Assembly: GCA_903951405.1 (NCBI GenBank)
Contig: CAJBBV010000111.1
Coordinates: forward strand, 1-32,138
Reading direction: 5' to 3'
DNA: 32,138 nucleotides
Source of the DNA: an uncultured bacterium
GTDB taxonomy: Bacteria > Bacteroidota > Bacteroidia > Chitinophagales > Chitinophagaceae
Shown here: piece after piece, positions 26,992 through 32,138 of the stretch
Numbering within the stretch: position 1 is the first letter of the stretch
Layout of the letters: each line of letters begins with the position of its first letter
Program-made: the position numbers and the translations under genes
The notes under the pieces: generated by a model
What the model was told of the DNA's origin: nothing
The model's database searches: none
The model's input: only the letters and a program-made list of their open reading frames with translations

Positions 26992-27028
26992 AAAAAAAAG
27001 AGGTTTAAATTTAAACCTCTTTTTTTTA
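26992..27028. terminator. Bidirectional palindromic terminator between fbaA and uxaA
   Basis: A perfect palindrome is centred at 27009/27010. Its GAGGTTTAAA and TTTAAACCTC arms are flanked by A7+ on one side and T7+ on the other. It can end both fbaA (plus) and uxaA (minus), whose stop codons face each other across it. Confidence 0.9.
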
Positions 27029-27041
27029 TTCTAATTGTTCT

Positions 27042-28682
27042 CTACAAAGAGACACCTCTCTTCCAAGGAATAAAATCATCCTGATTTAATTGCACAGATT
27101 TAGGTATTACTTCCCCACTTGCCGCCTTAATGCAATATTCCAAAATCTCCTCACCCATCTCCTGAATTGTTTTTTCTCCTTCTACTATCGGACCACAATC
27201 AATATCAATAATATCTTTCATACGCCTTGCCAGTGTGCTATTTGTTGCCAACTTGATGGTAGGACAAACGGGATTACCAGTTGGTGTTCCTAGACCTGTA
27301 GTAAACATAATCAGTGTTGCCCCTGATGCAGCCTTGCCGGTTGTAGCTTCAACATCGTTTCCCGGGGTACAAACTAAACTTAAACCAGCTTTGGTTACAG
27401 GTTCAGTGTAATCTAAAACATCAACTACGGGTGAAGTACCACCCTTCTTACATGCCCCCGCACTCTTAATGGCATCAGTAATCAATCCATCTTTAATGTT
27501 ACCAGGTGAAGGGTTCATATGAAAACCTGATCCTACCCTAACTGCCTCTTCACTATAGGTATCCATCAACCGAATAAATTTCTCTGCCGTTTCTTTTGAA
27601 ACACTACGGTCAATCAGTTCCTGCTCAGCACCACATAGTTCAGGAAATTCTGCTAACAAAATCTTACCCCCTAAACCAACAACTAAGTCAGCAAAATAAC
27701 CCACAGCAGGATTAGCTGATATGCCACTAAACCCATCACTGCCCCCACATTTAACCCCAACTGTGAGGTGATTCAATGAAACTGGAGTTCGCTCATTTTT
27801 ATTTATTTCAACTAAACCTTTGAACGTTGCAGCTATTGCTTCCTTCACTAACTCTTCTTCACTGGTTGAGCCTTGTTGTTCAAAAATGAATAAAGGCTTT
27901 TCAAATAGTGGGTTTCTTTTTTTAATTGTTCCCAAGAACCCGTCAGCTTGTAGGTGTTGACAACCCAAACTTAGAACAGTAATACCAGCCACATTTGGAT
28001 GATCGGCATAAGCAGCAAGCAATTGTTCTAATGTTGCTGAATCTTGTCGTGTTCCGCCACAACCACCTTGATGGTTTAAAAATTTGATTCCATCTACGTT
28101 AGCAAATAATCTATTTTCTTTGGGCGAAGCACTTAAATCAGGCATCACGTCGCTAAGGGACTCTCCTTTTTCATAAGCGGCTTTCAACATTTTAGTATAC
28201 TGCTTGTATTTATCCGTTACTGCATACCCCAATTCATTATGCATTGCTTCACGAATTACATCAAGGTTTCTATTTTCACAAAAAACAGTAGGAAGAAATA
28301 ACCAGTAATTCGCAGTACCTACGCGTCCATCATTTCGCACATATCCATTGAATGTTCGTTCTTTATATGTTGAAACATCTGGTGCCGTCCAACTATATGT
28401 CGCACCACGATATACATACGGATCAGCAGCATGCTTTAAATTTGAGGTAGTCATCAATGAACCTTTTTTTACATCGCACTGTACTTTTCCTACTAGGACC
28501 CCATACATAATCACTTCACCTCCAATCTGAATATCTTGCGTATAAAATTTATGCTTAGCAGGAATCTTATCCAACAAATGATACACTTCCCCACCGTATA
28601 CAATTTCTTTACCCTGTTCTAAATCCGTCAAAGCAACAATTACATTGTCCTTTTCATGCACCTTCAACACCATATTCTTCAT
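27042..28682 (-). CDS. uxaA: Altronate dehydratase
   Basis: UxaA dehydrates D-altronate to 2-keto-3-deoxy-D-gluconate in the galacturonate branch of hexuronate breakdown. The chosen start ATG 28682 gives 546 residues, beginning MKNMVLKVHEKDN, which fits the N-terminal SAF domain (about 1-95). The longer frame from 28742 adds 20 residues unlike the family. After the SAF domain come GYVRNDGRVGTANYWLFLPTV, the glycine-rich HQGGCGGTRQD with conserved Cys, LSLGCQ, and VGVKCGGSDGFSGISANPAVG, all typical of the UxaA/GarD family. Related GarD (galactarate) cannot be excluded from motifs alone. It is divergent from an SSS symporter, fitting uptake plus breakdown. uxaB, uxaC, kdgK and kdgA are not in the window. 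Confidence 0.92.
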   Translation of the reverse strand: MKNMVLKVHEKDNVIVALTDLEQGKEIVYGGEVYHLLDKIPAKHKFYTQDIQIGGEVIMYGVLVGKVQCDVKKGSLMTTSNLKHAADPYVYRGATYSWTAPDVSTYKERTFNGYVRNDGRVGTANYWLFLPTVFCENRNLDVIREAMHNELGYAVTDKYKQYTKMLKAAYEKGESLSDVMPDLSASPKENRLFANVDGIKFLNHQGGCGGTRQDSATLEQLLAAYADHPNVAGITVLSLGCQHLQADGFLGTIKKRNPLFEKPLFIFEQQGSTSEEELVKEAIAATFKGLVEINKNERTPVSLNHLTVGVKCGGSDGFSGISANPAVGYFADLVVGLGGKILLAEFPELCGAEQELIDRSVSKETAEKFIRLMDTYSEEAVRVGSGFHMNPSPGNIKDGLITDAIKSAGACKKGGTSPVVDVLDYTEPVTKAGLSLVCTPGNDVEATTGKAASGATLIMFTTGLGTPTGNPVCPTIKLATNSTLARRMKDIIDIDCGPIVEGEKTIQEMGEEILEYCIKAASGEVIPKSVQLNQDDFIPWKRGVSL

Positions 28683-28784
28683 AATCGAATTAAAATTTAG
28701 TTTAGTAATAGACTTACGTTGTGGGTTATAAAAATAAAACAAAAAGCGCTGTATTTCATGGTATAATTTTTAACTTCAGCAAAT

Positions 28785-28820
28785 GCCGTTGAATATCAAT
28801 TCAGCACAGACAAGCTGAAT
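28785..28820. promoter_or_regulatory. Candidate operator between uxaA and the SSS symporter
   Basis: The inverted repeat ATTCAGC (28799-28805) and GCTGAAT (28814-28820) has an 8-base spacer. An extra TTCAGC half-site lies 15 bases upstream (28785-28790). Its place in the divergent region suggests a shared regulator for the module. No regulator gene is present in the window. Confidence 0.35.
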
Positions 28821-28865
28821 GATACTCGAAGTCATCCACAACGTTTTCAAACCAAAACTGCTTAT

Positions 28866-30593
28866 ATGACTAAAGGACTCTCCTTTTCAGACTTATTCGT
28901 ATTCTTTGCCTACATCGTTATTGTTGCGAGTTATGGGTACTGGATATACAGTAAGAAAAAGAAAAAAACTGCTGATACAAAAGACTTCTTTCTTGCTGAA
29001 GGTTCACTAGCATGGTGGGCTATTGGCGCTTCACTCATTGCATCTAATATATCTGCTGAACAATTCATTGGAATGAGTGGTGATGGTTTTTTTGTAGGTA
29101 TTGCAGTTAGCGTATATGAATGGTTTGCAGCAGTTGCCCTGGTTATCATCGCGGTATGGTTCATGCCAATTTATTTGAAGAATAAAATCTTCACAATGCC
29201 TCAGTTTTTAAAGACTCGCTATAATGAATCTGTTGCACTCATCATGACAGTCTTCTGGCTTTTCCTATACATATTCGTGAACCTAACTTCTATTCTATAC
29301 CTCGGTTCAGTTGCCATAAATGGATTACTGGGTGGAGAATACCTTCACTTGATCATGATAGTACTCATGCTTTTCGCATTGATTATCACCCTAGGAGGAA
29401 TGAAAGTAATTGGATACACGGATGTTATTCAAGTAGCGGTATTAATCATCGGCGGACTAGCAACTACCTATCTTGCATTGACCATTGTAAGCGATAAATT
29501 TGGTAGCGGTGGTTCAGCCATTGCCGGTTTTATGGATTTAATGAAGCAGGCCCCAGAACATTTCCACCTCATTCAACCTAAGCCAACACTTACCTCTACA
29601 ACAATAGATCAACCGGAAAACTTAGATATACAGAAATATATAATCCTTCCCGGTATATTAATGTATCTCGGTGGACAATGGGTGCTACACCTTAACTACT
29701 GGGGTTGTAATCAATACATCACACAACGTGCGCTAGGAGCCGATCTAAAAACGGCAAGAACAGGTATTTTATTTGCGGCATTTTTAAAATTATTGATGCC
29801 TGTTATTGTTATGCTCCCGGGTATAGCAGCATTTGTTTTATATAAAAACGGACACCTTCCAGAAATGGGACAAGGAAGCAAGGATGGTGCCTATTCGGCT
29901 ATCCTTGGATTTTTACCTAGTGGATTAAAAGGGCTTTCCTTAGCAGCACTCACAGCAGCCATCGTTGCGTCACTTGCAGGTAAAGCAAATAGTATATCAA
30001 CTATTTTCACACTTGATATTTTTAAGAAATATATCGATAAAGATGCAGATGAAAAAAAATTGGTATGGACTGGTCGTCTTGCCATTGCAGCATCCATGTT
30101 AATAGCCGTTATTTTTACATGGAGTGATTCACTCGGTATTGGAGGTGAAGGAGGATTTACATTCATTCAAAAATATACTGGATTTATTAGTCCCGGTGTA
30201 TTTGCAACCTTTATCCTTGGTATGTTTTGGAAACGTACTACAGGAACAGCTGCATTAGTAGGCATCATCGCTGGACTTCTCCTTTCTGTTCTATTCAATA
30301 ATTATGCAGTGGCCTTGTTTGGAAAAGAAACACTACTCTATACTGCTTTTGAATATCAAAAACTTGACCATGGGGTAGTGAAAACAATTACTGAAATTCC
30401 ATTCTTGATTAATATTGGATGGGCATTTTTCTTCACTGTATTGATTATGATAGCAGTTAGTTTAGCAGGACCGAAAGTAAATGAGAAAGCCTTTATATTT
30501 GATAAGGGCATGTTTAAATTAGAACCACGCTCTATCATTATGATTGTGGCCGCCTTGATGCTCTTAGCTGCTCTGTATATCAGATTCTGGTAA
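28866..30593 (+). CDS. SSS-family sodium:solute symporter (SGLT-like)
   Basis: This is a 575-residue inner-membrane symporter of the sodium:solute symporter family (LeuT-like fold, about 14 hydrophobic segments). Family features are FFLAEGSLAWWAIGASLIASNISAEQFIGMSGDGF (TM1 region with the sodium-site residues), GGMKVIGYTDVIQV, and LNYWGCNQYITQRALGA, typical of the sugar-transporting SGLT branch. LSLAALTAAIVASLAGKANSISTIFTLDIF is the TM8-like segment containing sodium-2 residues. It is divergent from uxaA, so the likely cargo is a hexuronate or related sugar acid, but sequence motifs alone point only to sugar-type solutes. A strong terminator follows. Confidence 0.93.
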   Translation: MTKGLSFSDLFVFFAYIVIVASYGYWIYSKKKKKTADTKDFFLAEGSLAWWAIGASLIASNISAEQFIGMSGDGFFVGIAVSVYEWFAAVALVIIAVWFMPIYLKNKIFTMPQFLKTRYNESVALIMTVFWLFLYIFVNLTSILYLGSVAINGLLGGEYLHLIMIVLMLFALIITLGGMKVIGYTDVIQVAVLIIGGLATTYLALTIVSDKFGSGGSAIAGFMDLMKQAPEHFHLIQPKPTLTSTTIDQPENLDIQKYIILPGILMYLGGQWVLHLNYWGCNQYITQRALGADLKTARTGILFAAFLKLLMPVIVMLPGIAAFVLYKNGHLPEMGQGSKDGAYSAILGFLPSGLKGLSLAALTAAIVASLAGKANSISTIFTLDIFKKYIDKDADEKKLVWTGRLAIAASMLIAVIFTWSDSLGIGGEGGFTFIQKYTGFISPGVFATFILGMFWKRTTGTAALVGIIAGLLLSVLFNNYAVALFGKETLLYTAFEYQKLDHGVVKTITEIPFLINIGWAFFFTVLIMIAVSLAGPKVNEKAFIFDKGMFKLEPRSIIMIVAALMLLAALYIRFW

Positions 30594-30627
30594 AGAATAT
30601 AGCGAGAAGAATTAAATTGATTCTATC

Positions 30628-30662
30628 AAAAAACAATGCCCCATTAAGGGGCATTGTTTTTT
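30628..30662 (+). terminator. Rho-independent terminator after the SSS symporter (hairpin copy A)
   Basis: The 15-base arms AAAAAACAATGCCCC (30628-30642) and GGGGCATTGTTTTTT (30648-30662) flank a 5-base loop. The symporter stop is 35 bases upstream. A near copy lies exactly 168 bases further on. Confidence 0.92.
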
Positions 30663-30681
30663 GGGCGTAGACTGAGGGATT
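30634..30681. repeat. Direct repeat, copy A: terminator plus 3' remnant of tRNA-Ser
   Basis: These 48 bases align without gaps to 30802-30849 with 40 identities by hand count, an offset of exactly 168. The last 13 (AGACTGAGGGATT, 30669-30681) equal the minus-strand 3' end of the intact tRNA-Ser. After this point copy A no longer follows the tRNA, so it is a tRNA 3' fragment next to a duplicated hairpin. Confidence 0.75.
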
Positions 30682-30801
30682 GTCCTCGCTTTGCTCGGAC
30701 ATCGAGGGGATCTCCACTTAAAAATAATCCCGAGGCCTTGCCCCTTTCATTATTCGTTGCTATCCCGCTAGAAAATAAATTTTCTGCACTCTATCAACGA
30801 A
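30682..30801. other. Structured gene-free spacer between the two repeat copies
   Basis: No gene is seen here. The first part (GTCC/GGAC, 30682-30701) can fold as a small hairpin. CATTATTCGTTG (30748-30759) pairs perfectly with CAACGAATAATG (30795-30806). Inside it AGAAAAT and ATTTTCT (30770-30785) form a tight second stem. The right outer arm shares six bases with the terminator hairpin of copy B, so the two folds exclude each other. The frame across 30654-30977 is an artefact running antisense to tRNA-Ser and tatD. Confidence 0.6.
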
Positions 30802-30832
30802 TAATGCCCCTTGATGGGGCATTATTTTTTTT
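30800..30832 (+). terminator. Hairpin copy B with T-run (plus-oriented terminator shape)
   Basis: ATAATGCCCC (30801-30810) and GGGGCATTAT (30816-30825) flank a 5-base loop and are followed by T7. No plus-strand gene lies between copy A and this hairpin, so it may be a duplicated backup terminator or act on the minus-strand tRNA-Ser transcript. It is also copy B of the direct repeat (30802-30849, running into the tRNA). Confidence 0.7.
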
Positions 30833-30833
30833 G

Positions 30834-30920
30834 CGGAGACTGAGGGATTCGAACCCTCGAAACAGTTTCCCGTTTACACGCTTTCCAAGCGTGCTCCTTC
30901 AGCCACTCGGACAAGTCTCC
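30834..30920 (-). tRNA. tRNA-Ser (anticodon GGA)
   Basis: On the minus strand the acceptor stem GGAGACT pairs with AGTCTCC, with discriminator G. The anticodon stem CACGC/GCGTG encloses the loop TTGGAAA (anticodon GGA, reading UCC/UCU). There is a long variable arm as in all serine tRNAs, and the T-arm is GAGGG-TTCGAAT-CCCTC. Length is 87 bases. CCA is not encoded. It lies 34 bases downstream of tatD on the same strand and may be processed from that transcript. Confidence 0.97.
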
Positions 30921-30954
30921 GTAAAATCGGACGGCAAAAATAAACCCTTAAAAC

Positions 30955-31716
30955 TTAGAAGCCGAATATTTTTTTAGCATTGGTCGTGGTAGACTTAATC
31001 ACTTCATCAAGTGGAAGGCCTTTAATTTCACTAATTTTTTCGGCAACAAAATGAACATAACTTGTTTCATTTCGTTTGCCCCTAAATGGAACAGGAGATA
31101 AATATGGAGCATCAGTCTCCAATACAATTGCCTCTATAGGAATAGATTCTAAAACCCTAGCTAATCCAGCGTTTTTATACGTAAGTACACCCCCAATCCC
31201 AAGCATAAAGCCAAGATCCATAATTTTTTTTGCTTGCCGTTCATCGCCTCCAAAACAATGAAAAATACCGGTTATTTTTCCTTTGCCAACTTCTTCAACA
31301 ACCCGAATACAATCATCCATAGAACTTCGTGTATGGATAACAATGGGAAGATTATGTGCAATGGCCATATTGATTTGGGTAGAAAATGCATCGATTTGCT
31401 GTGACTTATATTCAATAGAATGATAATAATCCAATCCAATCTCTCCTATGGCTGCAAATTTCCTCTTGCCTAACCAGGTTTCAACTAGTTTAAGTTCATC
31501 CTCATAATTCGATTCAACATAGCAAGGATGAAGTCCCATCATAGGAATACAATACGCTTCATGTTGATCAGCTAACGCAATCATAGCATCATGAGTAGTT
31601 GAATCTATGGCAGGCATGTATACTTTCCCGACCCCAGCCTGTTTAGCCCTATCAATGACTTCGTTGAGGTCCCCTATAAATTCATCAGAATACAAATGGC
31701 AGTGTGTATCAATCAT
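30955..31716 (-). CDS. tatD: TatD-family metal-dependent hydrolase/DNase
   Basis: This 253-residue cytoplasmic TIM-barrel hydrolase has all expected metal residues: HCH at residues 5-7 (MIDTHCHL), the glutamate in AIGEIGLDYYHS, histidine in VIHTRSS, histidine in GIFHCFGG, and aspartate in ETDAPYLSPVPFRGKRNE. TatD proteins are Mg-dependent 3'-5' exonucleases involved in DNA repair or turnover. Bacteroidota generally have one or two copies (TatD/YcfH type), and which one this is cannot be decided. tRNA-Ser(GGA) follows on the same strand. No clear promoter was found upstream. I use the symbol in the family sense. Confidence 0.93.
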   Translation of the reverse strand: MIDTHCHLYSDEFIGDLNEVIDRAKQAGVGKVYMPAIDSTTHDAMIALADQHEAYCIPMMGLHPCYVESNYEDELKLVETWLGKRKFAAIGEIGLDYYHSIEYKSQQIDAFSTQINMAIAHNLPIVIHTRSSMDDCIRVVEEVGKGKITGIFHCFGGDERQAKKIMDLGFMLGIGGVLTYKNAGLARVLESIPIEAIVLETDAPYLSPVPFRGKRNETSYVHFVAEKISEIKGLPLDEVIKSTTTNAKKIFGF

Positions 31717-31826
31717 TAATACTGAATAATTTGTGACAAAAATCCTGAAAAGTTCAGTGCCTCTCCGGAGTGAAAATAGAAAAAAACTGTACCTTCCAAA
31801 AAGTTTTCATAGGGTACGGATTAAAA

Positions 31827-31858
31827 ACGGGCCAGGGTTTCCACCCAGGCCCTCTCTT
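31827..31858 (-). terminator. Terminator of the polysaccharide deacetylase gene
   Basis: GGGCCAGGGT (31829-31838) and ACCCAGGCCC (31843-31852) form a GC-rich stem with a four-base loop and one internal mismatch. On the minus strand it is followed by GTTTTTAA. It is 28 bases after the deacetylase stop. Confidence 0.8.
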
Positions 31859-31880
31859 TTTAGAATAAACCGCGATTTAT

Positions 31881-32138
31881 TCAATACTCTAATGCCCTGA
31901 ATTTGAACCCCTGGAGGCTAGCTTTTTTCAACAATTCCGTTAAAGCAAAAAACATATTCACCGCTGCCTTTTCAGAGTCGTGAAACACAACAATTGACCC
32001 ATTCTCAATACTTTCAGTTACACGTTTGGAAATATCCGTAGGACTGATATCCTGGTCGTAATCAGCGCTCAAAATGTTCCACATAATGATTTTCAAACCC
32101 AGCGCACGAATAGCACGGGCTTGATAGCCCGTCATGCG
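31881..32138 (-). CDS. Polysaccharide deacetylase family protein, C-terminal end only (cut by window edge)
   Basis: The frame continues through the right edge: the codon before the internal ATG is Arg, giving RMTGYQARAI. This fits the RPPYGRxT segment of carbohydrate esterase family 4 (NodB homology) enzymes. Later segments MWNILSADYDQDISP and GSIVVFHDSEKAAVNMFFALTELL contain the conserved tryptophan and the histidine of the last catalytic motif. Such enzymes deacetylate peptidoglycan or other GlcNAc polymers. Only the last 85 residues are visible, so the catalytic Asp-His-His metal triad and any signal peptide are outside. It ends at a clear terminator. Confidence 0.87.
   Translation of the reverse strand, partial: RMTGYQARAIRALGLKIIMWNILSADYDQDISPTDISKRVTESIENGSIVVFHDSEKAAVNMFFALTELLKKASLQGFKFRALEY

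Noticed and set aside
30654-30977. 107-residue open frame on the plus strand
   Set aside because: It runs across the hairpins, antisense to tRNA-Ser and the end of tatD. The RRLRDSNPR-type repeats come from the duplicated tRNA 3' sequence, not from a protein.
31745-31770. CTGAA-AAG-TTCAG and CTCCGGAG palindromes upstream of tatD
   Set aside because: Short arms, no nearby promoter match and no shared motif elsewhere in the window.
1-32138. CRISPR arrays, insertion sequences, prophage or integrase genes
   Set aside because: No regularly spaced repeats, transposase, integrase or phage genes seen on either strand. The only repeat of note is the tRNA-Ser/terminator duplication.

Overview
This 32.1 kb, AT-rich window comes from a Bacteroidota chromosome, most like a free-living Chitinophagaceae/Sphingobacteriales-type member. 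The evidence is the type IX secretion (T9SS) genes porU, porV and gldJ and a PorP/SprF-like protein, bacillithiol synthesis (bshA), DUF4292 and DUF983 proteins, a Bacteroidota-style UvrA paralog, A-rich translation start regions, and several promoters fitting the Bacteroidota TTTG / TAnnTTTG pattern. It is dense core chromosome. I see no phage, insertion sequence, CRISPR array or obvious genomic island, and no gene-free stretch above 300 bases.

Layout. 1-4.4 kb: the end of a UvrA-type repair ATPase, a Tat-exported sugar isomerase-like TIM barrel, and an NRAMP-related metal transporter. 4.4-10.4 kb: anmK (cell-wall sugar recycling), upp (uracil salvage), a PorP/SprF-like outer-membrane protein, an SLC13-type anion transporter, an EI24/CysZ-like membrane protein and an RsmI-like methylase. 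10.4-13.1 kb: a secreted M28 peptidase divergent from bshA. 13.1-16.2 kb, minus strand: ispF-dut-DUF4292 lipoprotein-envC-like. 16.3-21.0 kb, minus strand: porU-porV, ending at a strong hairpin terminator. 21.1-24.6 kb: gldJ, divergent from porU, then murF and a DUF983 protein. 24.6-27.0 kb: a TlpA-like thioredoxin lipo/periplasmic protein and class II fructose-bisphosphate aldolase. 27.0-30.6 kb: uxaA (altronate dehydratase) divergent from an SSS-family sodium:solute symporter. 30.6-32.1 kb: a hairpin-rich spacer, tRNA-Ser(GGA), tatD and the end of a polysaccharide deacetylase.

How it works together. PorU (sortase) and PorV (outer-membrane shuttle/anchor) form the cargo-processing end of the T9SS, and GldJ is a lipoprotein of the same secretion/gliding machinery. 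The porV-porU-gldJ arrangement is the one known from Flavobacterium johnsoniae. MurF, the EnvC-like protein, AnmK and the deacetylase are envelope functions. UxaA plus the symporter look like a small hexuronate-use module.

Nothing here is clearly a new biological system. The most unusual DNA is the 30.63-30.83 kb spacer. It holds two copies, offset by exactly 168 bases, of a terminator hairpin joined to the 3' end of tRNA-Ser, with a compensatory base-pair change between copies. Other points of note are candidate operators in the divergent promoter regions, altered metal-site motifs in the NRAMP-like protein, and TTG start codons that fix the ends of dut and porP.
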